In this document: positions 8,456 through 15,408 of the stretch, piece by piece | Numbering within the stretch: position 1 is the first letter of the stretch | Layout of the letters: each line of letters starts with the position of its first letter | Source of the DNA: Oceanirhabdus seepicola | GTDB taxonomy: Bacteria; Bacillota; Clostridia; Clostridiales; Clostridiaceae | Assembly: GCF_023684385.1 (NCBI RefSeq) | Contig: NZ_JAGSOJ010000003.1 | Location: 248,001-312,000 of the forward strand | Direction: 5' to 3' | DNA: 64,000 bases | Made by a program: the position numbers and the translations under genes | The notes under the pieces: generated by a model | What the model was told of the DNA's origin: nothing | The model's input: the letters and a program-made list of their open reading frames with translations, nothing else | Databases searched by the model: none

Positions 8456-9412
8456 ATGGTTATTAATTACATTAAGTGCCATGGAACTGGAAATATATTC
8501 TATCTAATAGATGAGGTAAATAAAGTCTTAATTGAAGAAAAAGAAAAAAGTGATTTTTCTATAATGGTATGTAATAGTGATAAGAATGCTGATGGAGTAC
8601 TTTTTATCGGAAAAGGCGATCGTGGAATAGCTAAGATGAGAATATTTAATTCAGATGGTTCTGAAGCAGAAATGTGTGGCAATGGATTAAGATGCGCAGG
8701 GCGATATTCTGGCGAAGTTTTTCATTTAAATGAATTTAGTTTTGATACGTTAAAAGAACAGTATTATATTAATATTAAAAAGAGTGATATTCCCAATTTA
8801 CCTAATGTGGAAGTGGAAATAGGAAATATTTCAACTGATGTAAAATCCATACCGATAGAAGGATTTGATAATAAAGTATTTAATGAAAAGCTATTCGTGC
8901 TTAGTAAAGAATTGTTATATACAGCAGTTAGTGTTTCTAATCCTCATCTTGTAACAATAACAGATTCAATTGAATGGGATGTTATGGAAGAACAAGGGGA
9001 ATTAATTAAGAAACATAAGGAGTTATTTCCAAAAGGTATAAATTTGAGTTTCTTAAAGATTATAAATGAGAATGAGGTATTTGTTAGAACTTATGAAAGA
9101 GGCGTTGGATTTACTAAGTCATGTGGTACAGGTATGATGTCAGCAGTTTTGAATTATTGTTTAAACAATCCGCACCTTTTTGATAAAAGAATAAAGGTTT
9201 ATAATGACGGTGGAATGGTTCTTATAACTGTAAAGAGAGAAGAAGATGATTTATATAGTGCTACTTTTGAAGGAAATGCATCTTATATTGAGAGTGGTAA
9301 GATAATATATGAAATTGATTCATTATCAATTAAAAAAGAGAGTGAATATCTTGATGAAAAGGAAGCCTATTTTAAATTATTAGAAATTAAAGATAAGAAA
9401 TTAAAGATTTAA
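8456..9412 (+). CDS. dapF: diaminopimelate epimerase family protein
   Basis: The expected reaction is interconversion of LL- and meso-diaminopimelate, for lysine and peptidoglycan synthesis, in the cytoplasm. Two catalytic cysteines lie in expected contexts: EMCGNGLRCAG in the N-terminal half and KSCGTGMMSA in the C-terminal half. The opening YIKCHGTGNIF matches the family pattern. I chose the ATG at 8456 because GAGGTGA sits just upstream; the GTG at 8447 would bury that site. At 318 residues it is longer than the common 270-280 and resembles the long form seen in some Firmicutes, with an acidic C-terminal extension. Related amino-acid racemases share this fold, so the substrate is inferred. 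Confidence 0.85.
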   Translation: MVINYIKCHGTGNIFYLIDEVNKVLIEEKEKSDFSIMVCNSDKNADGVLFIGKGDRGIAKMRIFNSDGSEAEMCGNGLRCAGRYSGEVFHLNEFSFDTLKEQYYINIKKSDIPNLPNVEVEIGNISTDVKSIPIEGFDNKVFNEKLFVLSKELLYTAVSVSNPHLVTITDSIEWDVMEEQGELIKKHKELFPKGINLSFLKIINENEVFVRTYERGVGFTKSCGTGMMSAVLNYCLNNPHLFDKRIKVYNDGGMVLITVKREEDDLYSATFEGNASYIESGKIIYEIDSLSIKKESEYLDEKEAYFKLLEIKDKKLKI

Positions 9413-9446
9413 ACTCACTCAAGCTTTGCTTGAGTGAGTTTTTTTA
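9412..9446. terminator. bidirectional terminator between dapF and pgmB
   Basis: AACTCACTCAAGC pairs perfectly with GCTTGAGTGAGTT around a TTT loop. T residues follow on the plus strand and A residues precede it, so it can serve both converging genes. Confidence 0.9.
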
Positions 9447-10088
9447 GAATTTCAATATTTCTAAAGTTAAATTTTCAAAACCAGATATTATTTTATCAGC
9501 TTTTTTTAGAATAGATGCATCTCCAACGCCGATTGCGAACATATTAGCATTTTTAGCACCCTCGACTCCTGCAGCAGCATCTTCAAATACAACACATTTC
9601 TCAGGAGATACTTCAAGCTCTTCTGCACCCTTTAAAAATACTTCAGGACTTGGTTTAGCTTTAGTTATTCTGTTTCCATCAACAATACAGTCAAATAAAT
9701 CAACAATATCAAGTGCCTTAAGAATTCTCATGGAATTCTTACTTGCAGAACCTAGGGCAATTTTTATATTATTTTCTTTTAAATTAAGTATGAAATCTTT
9801 AACGCCTGGTAAAATTTCATCTTGTTTCATTACTGAGATATATTCAACATACCAAGAGTTTTTTTTCGCTGCTAACTCAAGCTTAGTTTCTTCATCTAGA
9901 GATTTTTCTCCAATTTCAAGTAATATGTTTAATGAATCCATTCTACTAACACCTTTAAGTCTTTCATTATCCTCAATACTGAAGTCAAATCCTAATTCAT
10001 TAGATAAACGTTTCCATGCTAAATAGTGATATTTTGCAGTATCACAAATTACTCCATCTAAATCAAAAATACAAGCATCAATATTCAT
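9444..10088 (-). CDS. pgmB: beta-phosphoglucomutase-like HAD phosphatase
   Basis: Beta-phosphoglucomutase converts beta-glucose 1-phosphate to glucose 6-phosphate after maltose or trehalose phosphorolysis. The 214-residue product starts with the HAD nucleophile motif DACIFDLDGVICDT (Asp8 and Asp10 carry the chemistry). It has a helical cap, the ALGSASKNS motif II, Lys in KAKPSPEVF and the acidic pair VFEDAAAGVEGA. Length and motifs fit PgmB well, but other HAD sugar phosphatases look similar. No phosphorylase is adjacent. A TAGGAGGAG ribosome site precedes the start, and a consensus catabolite-response site lies between promoter and gene, consistent with glucose repression. Confidence 0.85.
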   Translation of the reverse strand: MNIDACIFDLDGVICDTAKYHYLAWKRLSNELGFDFSIEDNERLKGVSRMDSLNILLEIGEKSLDEETKLELAAKKNSWYVEYISVMKQDEILPGVKDFILNLKENNIKIALGSASKNSMRILKALDIVDLFDCIVDGNRITKAKPSPEVFLKGAEELEVSPEKCVVFEDAAAGVEGAKNANMFAIGVGDASILKKADKIISGFENLTLEILKF

Positions 10089-10102
10089 ATTAACTCCTCC
10101 TA

Positions 10103-10120
10103 TGTGAAACCGTTTGCATA
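10103..10120 (-). promoter_or_regulatory. catabolite-response (cre) operator upstream of pgmB
   Basis: On the minus strand ATGCAAACGGTTTCA matches the Gram-positive cre consensus WTGNAANCGNWNNCW at every fixed position. It lies between a TATTATAAAAT -10-like region and the pgmB ribosome site, a position where bound CcpA would block initiation. A local LacI-family sugar regulator could use the same type of site. Confidence 0.7.
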
Positions 10121-10271
10121 ATTATTTTATAATATTAATCACAAAAAATCAAATGAAATTTTAAAAAAATAGTGATTGTACAATCAGAATAAGAAAAAAT
10201 TGAATTAAATGGGTAATGATGGTAAAATATTATTAAATACATACTGCATATGGTATATTTTGGAGGTGCGA

Positions 10272-10751
10272 ATGAGTAAGTTTAAGAAAATGATTATATC
10301 ATTAGTTTTGAAAATAATGGGGAAGGCATTGGTATATTTATATAAAAAGGATGATGAAACATTTCACAATCTTATTGATTTTTGTGATGGTGAATCCTTT
10401 AAAATCAGAATAGCTAATTTGAATATTTTTCTTCATATTATGATAAAGGATAAAAATACTCGTAGAATGGAAATTATTAAGAATGATAATAAAGAGTGTG
10501 ACATTGAAATCATATTCAAAAATATTAATTACGCTTTTAAGGTTTTTATGGGGAAAAAAAGTATTCATGAAGCGTATGCAGAAAGAGCTTTTATACTTAA
10601 AGGTGATATTCATAAAGCAATGGGGCTTGTGAGGGGGTTATATATAGTTGAGTATCTACTTTTTCCAAAATTTATTTGGAGAAGAATTTTAAAAGAGAAA
10701 CCCAAAACTTTTGCTAGAAAATTTATTGTTTATATGAGAGTTTTAAGATGA
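10272..10751 (+). CDS. SCP2-like small protein
   Basis: The 159-residue protein is set to start at the ATG at 10272, preceded by GGAGGTG; the frame stays open from 10209 but has no ribosome site there. The N-terminus is amphipathic and basic. The middle (about residues 45-130) alternates strand-like segments and ends in LKGDIHKAMGLVRGL, which resembles the C-terminal helix region of sterol-carrier-protein-2-fold domains. That fold binds lipids or acyl groups, so a lipid-binding role is possible but not shown. It lies 25 bases before an iron alcohol dehydrogenase and is probably co-transcribed with it. The family call is weak. Confidence 0.6.
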   Translation: MSKFKKMIISLVLKIMGKALVYLYKKDDETFHNLIDFCDGESFKIRIANLNIFLHIMIKDKNTRRMEIIKNDNKECDIEIIFKNINYAFKVFMGKKSIHEAYAERAFILKGDIHKAMGLVRGLYIVEYLLFPKFIWRRILKEKPKTFARKFIVYMRVLR

Positions 10752-10776
10752 ATTAAATTTTAATGGGGGAGTTTAG

Positions 10777-11943
10777 ATGGAGAAATATTTTGAATTTTAC
10801 AGTCCTGTAAAACTATTGGCAGGAGAGGGTGGGATAGAAAACATACCTTATGAATTGAGTAATTTAGGTGCAAAAAAGCCTTTGATTTTAGCTGCAGAAC
10901 CAATTATATCAAATAAAATAATAGATATATTGCTAGGAGCACTTGAAGATTATAAGATGGATGTAGGAAAAGTTATCCATGATATTCCTATAGATTCTTC
11001 TATTGAGGTTGTTAATGATATTGCAAAAATATATAGGAAGATCGGCTGTGATTCAATTATTGCTATTGGAGGTGGATCGATAATTGATACGGCAAAGGGT
11101 GTTAATATTGTTGTATCATTAGGTGGTGAGAGTTTACTTGATTATCAAGGTGTTGATAGTATAGATAAAAATCTCCGTCCTCTTATTGTTGCGCCAAGTA
11201 CATCAGGGACAGGGTCAGAAGGTACCGCAGTTTCAGTAATAGCTAACAAGAAAAAAAATATCAAAATGGAGTTTATTTCTTATAAAGTTGTTCCTGATGT
11301 CGCTGTGATTGATCCGAGATTAACTGTAACACTTCCTATGAGACTAACAGCATCAACGGGAATAGATGCCTTAGTACATGCGATTGAAGCATATAGTTGT
11401 TTACAAAAAAATCTTGTGAGTGATTTATATGCAAGAGAAGCTATAAAATTAGTAACAGAAAATATATATAAGGTGATGTTTAAACCAAAAGATAAAGATT
11501 TAAGATTTAATCTTTTACTAGGATCCTTTCTGGCAGGAGTAGCATTTTCAAATTCTATGGTAGGGATGGTACATGCCATTGGTCATTCAGTAGGTGCAGT
11601 TTCTGGTGTTTCGCATAGTGATGCTATGACAATATTGCTTATACCATGTATGAAAAAAAACTTAGGTTTATGTCATAAAGAATATGATGAAATATATGAT
11701 ATTCTTAAAGGTGAGAAAAATAAAGTTGATAACAAAGCTGAGAAATGTATAGAAGAACTTAAATCGCTATTAGTATCATTAAGCCAACAAACGGGATTAC
11801 CTTTGAAGTTACATGAGGTTGGGGTAAAAAAAGAGGATTTTAAGGAAATTGCAAGAATATCTATAAATGATGGAGCGGCTAGTATAAATCCTTTAGCTGT
11901 AACTGAAAAAATTGTTTATGAAATTCTAGAAGAATCATATTAG
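10777..11943 (+). CDS. iron-containing alcohol dehydrogenase
   Basis: The enzyme reduces aldehydes or oxidises alcohols using NAD(P)H. The 388-residue length is typical of the family. It has the nucleotide-binding GGGSIIDTAKG, PSTSGTGSEGT and the four metal ligands in standard order: Asp197 and His201 (GIDALVHAIEAY), His266 (MVHAIGHSVG) and His280 (VSHSDA). The actual alcohol cannot be read from sequence; butanol, ethanol and propanediol enzymes share these motifs. GGGGGAG precedes the ATG. It lies between the SCP2-like gene and a small lipoprotein gene at short spacing, so a three-gene transcript is likely. Confidence 0.92.
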   Translation: MEKYFEFYSPVKLLAGEGGIENIPYELSNLGAKKPLILAAEPIISNKIIDILLGALEDYKMDVGKVIHDIPIDSSIEVVNDIAKIYRKIGCDSIIAIGGGSIIDTAKGVNIVVSLGGESLLDYQGVDSIDKNLRPLIVAPSTSGTGSEGTAVSVIANKKKNIKMEFISYKVVPDVAVIDPRLTVTLPMRLTASTGIDALVHAIEAYSCLQKNLVSDLYAREAIKLVTENIYKVMFKPKDKDLRFNLLLGSFLAGVAFSNSMVGMVHAIGHSVGAVSGVSHSDAMTILLIPCMKKNLGLCHKEYDEIYDILKGEKNKVDNKAEKCIEELKSLLVSLSQQTGLPLKLHEVGVKKEDFKEIARISINDGAASINPLAVTEKIVYEILEESY

Positions 11944-11959
11944 GTGAGAGGGGGCAATC

Positions 11960-12253
11960 ATGAAGAAAAAAATTGTTGTTATATTAATGATTCTAATTGT
12001 TGCATTAACAGCAACAGGCTGTATACCAGGTGATGGTAGTATTACAAACTCTAATCCAGCAGGATTCTTTTGGGGAATTTGGCATGGTTGGATAGCACCC
12101 ATATCTTTAATAATCGGTATTTTTGATAAAAATATTTCAATTTATGAACAAATTAATAATGGATGGTGGTATGACTTAGGATTTTACTGTAGTGTAATTT
12201 CAGGATTTGGTGGTATAGCATTTACAAGAAATAAATATAAGAAAAAGAAATAA
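11960..12253 (+). CDS. small lipoprotein with two membrane-like segments
   Basis: The 97-residue product has a lipoprotein signal: KKK, a hydrophobic run and a TATGC lipobox ending at Cys21. The mature part has Gly/Trp-rich hydrophobic stretches (GFFWGIWHGWIAPISLIIGIF and a later one near residues 73-89), and a lysine tail. It may be a lipid-anchored or partly membrane-embedded protein. Similar small proteins of unknown function are common in clostridia. A GAGAGGGGG site precedes it, and it follows the alcohol dehydrogenase by 16 bases. Confidence 0.7.
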   Translation: MKKKIVVILMILIVALTATGCIPGDGSITNSNPAGFFWGIWHGWIAPISLIIGIFDKNISIYEQINNGWWYDLGFYCSVISGFGGIAFTRNKYKKKK

Positions 12254-12260
12254 AAAGGAA

Positions 12261-12281
12261 AGACAAGGGCTAACTTTGTCT
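12261..12281 (+). terminator. terminator-like hairpin before repeat A2 (left copy)
   Basis: AGACAA pairs with TTGTCT. It is closely related to the hairpin at 12459-12479 on the other side of the repeat; they match at 17 of 21 positions and differ mainly in the loop. Confidence 0.55.
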
Positions 12282-12458
12282 TAGATTGTTGAAAAAGTCG
12301 TATAATATTGTGTTTACTCTGATTTCTATCTTCAGAGTTTCAGACGTTGAAAAAGCCCAAGATCAGGAATAAGGTGAACGAGCAGCGGAATGTACGAGTA
12401 GTACTTGAGCAGCACAGAGAACCTTATTGACGCCGAGATTGGGCTTTTTCAATGTTTG
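12282..12458 (+). repeat. family A palindromic repeat, copy A2
   Basis: The left flank has TATAATATTGTG and TTCTATCTTCAGAG. The palindrome arms are GTTGAAAAAGCCCAA (12346-12360) and TTGGGCTTTTTCAAT (12439-12453). The centre shares GAGCAGC and GCCGAGATT blocks with the other copies. It lies between convergent genes and is bracketed by duplicated terminator-like hairpins. Confidence 0.85.
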
Positions 12459-12479
12459 AGACAAGGGTTATACTTGTCT
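12459..12479 (-). terminator. terminator-like hairpin after csoR (right copy)
   Basis: AGACAAG pairs with CTTGTCT. It overlaps the end of the minus-strand csoR gene and probably ends its transcript. It mirrors the hairpin at 12261-12281. Confidence 0.55.
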
Positions 12480-12747
12480 ATTTTATGTACTTATCTATAG
12501 CGGATTTTAAATCTTCAATAGCAGCTTGATCTTTTTCATTATTATCGGTTAGAAGACAATGATCTATATGTTCTTGTAGAATTACTTTGCCAACATTATT
12601 TAAAGCTGATTTAACTGCAGAAATCTGTATAAGAATTTCAGAGCAGTCCCGATCTTCTTCAACCATTCTTTTTACTGATTGAGCATGACCTATAATTCTT
12701 GAAAGTCGATTAATAACCGCTTTTTTACTAGGATGTTGGTGGCTCAT
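12478..12747 (-). CDS. csoR: CsoR-family metal-sensing repressor
   Basis: Members of this all-helical family bind operator DNA and release it on binding Cu(I) or a related stimulus. The 89-residue protein starts at the ATG at 12747 with AAAGGAG ahead; an ATG 33 bases upstream lacks a site. The ligand set is Cys in DRDCSEIL, then His and Cys in EHIDHCLL, the Cys-His-Cys arrangement of copper sensors. No copper ATPase or chaperone gene is nearby, so the target genes lie elsewhere. Just upstream ATAACA and TGTTAT form a small inverted repeat (12782-12802), a possible self-regulatory operator. Persulfide or formaldehyde sensors are alternatives. Confidence 0.85.
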   Translation of the reverse strand: MSHQHPSKKAVINRLSRIIGHAQSVKRMVEEDRDCSEILIQISAVKSALNNVGKVILQEHIDHCLLTDNNEKDQAAIEDLKSAIDKYIK

Positions 12748-12871
12748 ATTATTCTCCTTTAAAATCAATTTAATATTCATAATTATAACACAGGTTATAT
12801 GTTATTTTAAAGAATTAAGATTTTTTGAAAGTTTATGATTTTTTCATGTAAATTTACTTAAACTATAATAT

Positions 12872-12898
12872 GGAGGTGGAGAGCTATAGCTCGAGATT
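12872..12898 (+). promoter_or_regulatory. ribosome site separated from the start by a perfect 12-bp palindrome
   Basis: GGAGG at 12872-12876 is 22 bases from the ATG at 12899, too far for normal use. GAGCTATAGCTC, a perfect palindrome (12881-12892), lies between. Folded, it would bring the site to a workable distance. An in-frame TAG at 12887 rules out an upstream start. Confidence 0.55.
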
Positions 12899-13624
12899 AT
12901 GACAAAAATTTTCGCTCATAGGGGATATAGTGGGAAATACCCAGAGAATACTTTAAAATCATTTAAAAAAGCTATTGATTATGGTGCACAAGGAATAGAA
13001 ACCGATGTTCAAATGAGTAGAGATGGAGAATTGATACTCATACATGATGAAAAGATTGATAGAACAAGTAATGGTACAGGATATGTATTTAACATGTCAT
13101 ATAATGAATTGTTGGAGTTAGATTTTGGAGAATGGAAAAGAAAAAAATTTCGTGGTGAAAAAATACCTAAATTAAGTGAATTGTTGGAGTTAGTACAAGA
13201 CAAAAATATTGAATTGAATTTAGAAATTAAAAATAATATTATTCATTATCCTAATATTGAAGAAAAGATTATTACTTTGATAAGTGATTTTCAAATGGAA
13301 GATAGGGTGATAATTTCAAGTTTTAACCATGAATCGGTTTTGAAATGTAAGAGTATTAATAAAAAAATTAGATGTGGACCGTTAACATACAGCAATTTAA
13401 TTAATCCACATAAGTATATAAATGAATACAAATTTGATACTTTTCATCCTATGTATCGATCCCTTGATAGTGAAAAAATTCAAGTCCTGAAAAACAATGG
13501 GACACCTATATATACGTATACTGTGGATATAAAGGAAGAAATGAATTTTTTAATTAAAAATGGTATAGAGGGCATAATAACTAACGAAATAGAAATTGCA
13601 TTAAGTTGCTTAATAAATCAATAA
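12899..13624 (+). CDS. glpQ: glycerophosphodiester phosphodiesterase
   Basis: The enzyme hydrolyses glycerophosphodiesters from phospholipid turnover to glycerol 3-phosphate and an alcohol. The 241-residue protein shows the family opening FAHRGYSGKYPENT (catalytic His and Arg), IETDVQMSRDGELILIHD (acidic metal ligands and the second His) and a C-terminal GIEGIITNE. There is no signal peptide, so it acts in the cytoplasm like UgpQ-type enzymes. It stands alone. Its ribosome site is unusual: GGAGG is 22 bases from the ATG with a palindrome between, which may set or regulate expression. Confidence 0.92.
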   Translation: MTKIFAHRGYSGKYPENTLKSFKKAIDYGAQGIETDVQMSRDGELILIHDEKIDRTSNGTGYVFNMSYNELLELDFGEWKRKKFRGEKIPKLSELLELVQDKNIELNLEIKNNIIHYPNIEEKIITLISDFQMEDRVIISSFNHESVLKCKSINKKIRCGPLTYSNLINPHKYINEYKFDTFHPMYRSLDSEKIQVLKNNGTPIYTYTVDIKEEMNFLIKNGIEGIITNEIEIALSCLINQ

Positions 13625-13722
13625 ATTATTAATATGTTTATATATGAATTTCAAACATATTAAAATAGGAATATATTATTACAGATTACGAATTAAATAT
13701 AACAAGGGAGGAAAAAATTTTA

Positions 13723-15309
13723 ATGAACAAAAGACAGAATATCGTTAGTTTATTCCTAAGCTTAATAATGATTTTTATGATTGTTTCTCCGATAAGTGTA
13801 TTAGCACAAACTAAAGAAACAAAGGTGATAGATATTATCACAATTAATGATTTCCATGGAAAGCTTACTGAAGATACAAGCGAAAATGGTAAGGATATGG
13901 GAATGTCTAAAATTATAAATGCTGTCAAACAATATAAGGTTGCTAATCCAAATACAATTGTTCTTTCAGGAGGAGATAACTATCAAGGAAGTGCTATGTC
14001 AAATCTGACATATGGTGCTCCTGTTTCTGAAATGTATAAGGAAATGGGTGTAACTGCATCAGTAGTAGGTAACCATGAATTTGATTGGGGAATTCAGTGG
14101 TTAAAAAAGTGGGCTAAAGATGGAAAATTCGATTTTATAGGAACAAACATAGTTGACAAAAGAACTAATCAGATTGTAGATTGGGCTATACCTTATAAGG
14201 TAATTGAATTGGATGGTGTAAAGATTGCGATTATTGGATTAACAACACCTAAAACTGCATATAAGACATTACCTATTAATGTGGAAAATTACATTTTTGA
14301 ACCAATTAAAGAAAGCGCTGAAAAATGGGTAAAGTATCTAAGAAGTGGCGAAGCTCCGGAAGGAAAGATTGACTCTGTTATAGCTTTAACTCATGTGGGT
14401 TCTTTCCAAGATGAAGAAAGTGGTGAAATTTCTGGAGAAGTTGTTGAATCAGGACTTACTGAAGTTGAAGGAATTGATGCAATAATAAGTGGAGATTCTC
14501 ATCAAATAGTAGCTGGAGTAGTTAACAATATTCCTATTGTTCAAGCAAATAAGTATGGTAGAGCTTTAGGTAAGTTATCGTTAATTTTTGATGATGAAAA
14601 TAATTTAGTTAAAGTAAAGCCAGAAGTCGATGTGCTTTCTGATAGAAAATCAGAACTTGTAAGTGATAATCAAGGGGATGCAATATATGCGAAATATTAT
14701 GAGGAATTAGAGCCAATTATTAACGAAGTGATTGGTAAAGCAGATAAAGAGCTTTCTCATGAAAGAGTAACTAACGGCGGAGTAACAGAGGTTGGTAAAT
14801 GGAGTATTGATATTATTAGAGAATATGCTGGAACTCAAATAGCAGTAATTAATGAAGGGGCATTTAGAACTTCAATACCAGCTGGGGATATAACTTTCGG
14901 TAGATTATATGATGTACTACCATTTGATAATACTCTTGTAAAAATGAAACTTAAGGGCTCTCAATTAAAGAAAGTTATTGAAAATGGTATAATGAATAAA
15001 GAAATTGGATGGGTTCAAATTTCAGGAGCAAAAGTTTATTATGATCCAGAAGCTGAATTTGGTAACAGAGTCACTGAAATAATCCTTGAAGATGGTACAA
15101 AGGTAGAAATGGATAAATTCTATAGTGTTGCTACTAGCGATTTTATGTTATTAGGTGGAGATAAGTATGATTTCGAAGGAGCTAAAAATATTGTAAGTAC
15201 TAAGAAGATTATCAGAGATTTGTTAGCAGAATATATAAGAGAGACTAAAGAAGTTAAGATTGATTTTGAGCAACCTTTTATTAAGGGAAAAGCACCTAAG
15301 GTAAAGTAG
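13723..15309 (+). CDS. secreted 5'-nucleotidase/metallophosphoesterase, copy 1
   Basis: Extracellular enzymes of this family strip phosphate from nucleotides. The 528-residue product has a signal peptide (basic start, hydrophobic residues about 8-24, cleavage near VLAQ). The metallophosphoesterase domain has DIITINDFHGKL, SGGDNYQGS, GNHEFDWG and ALTHVGS, and a C-terminal 5'-nucleotidase domain has NEGAFRTSIPAGDIT. One deviation stands out: the usual metal-binding GH(T/S)H reads GDSH (Asp258), while the neighbouring paralog keeps His at the same position. Aspartate can still bind metal, so activity may be altered rather than lost. No wall anchor is present. It shares extensive identity with the next gene, indicating tandem duplication. 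Confidence 0.92.
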   Translation: MNKRQNIVSLFLSLIMIFMIVSPISVLAQTKETKVIDIITINDFHGKLTEDTSENGKDMGMSKIINAVKQYKVANPNTIVLSGGDNYQGSAMSNLTYGAPVSEMYKEMGVTASVVGNHEFDWGIQWLKKWAKDGKFDFIGTNIVDKRTNQIVDWAIPYKVIELDGVKIAIIGLTTPKTAYKTLPINVENYIFEPIKESAEKWVKYLRSGEAPEGKIDSVIALTHVGSFQDEESGEISGEVVESGLTEVEGIDAIISGDSHQIVAGVVNNIPIVQANKYGRALGKLSLIFDDENNLVKVKPEVDVLSDRKSELVSDNQGDAIYAKYYEELEPIINEVIGKADKELSHERVTNGGVTEVGKWSIDIIREYAGTQIAVINEGAFRTSIPAGDITFGRLYDVLPFDNTLVKMKLKGSQLKKVIENGIMNKEIGWVQISGAKVYYDPEAEFGNRVTEIILEDGTKVEMDKFYSVATSDFMLLGGDKYDFEGAKNIVSTKKIIRDLLAEYIRETKEVKIDFEQPFIKGKAPKVK

Positions 15310-15345
15310 ACTATCATACTGACTAGTTATTTATTTGGATATACA
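15309..15345 (+). repeat. right half of a family B repeat (remnant B6)
   Basis: CATACTGACTAGTTATTTAT followed by TTGGATATACAT matches the right end of the copy at 62885-63048 almost base for base. The left half is absent; the sequence before it is the end of the 5'-nucleotidase gene. Confidence 0.7.
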
Positions 15346-15408
15346 TTAAATTACTTAATATATTATTAAAGGTTTAAAATTAAATATCTCATGGGAAGGA
15401 AAAAAATA

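Noticed and set aside
12881..12892. The GAGCTATAGCTC palindrome as a repressor operator
   Set aside because: It lies after the ribosome site, in the start region of the messenger; a translation role explains its position better, although binding is not excluded.
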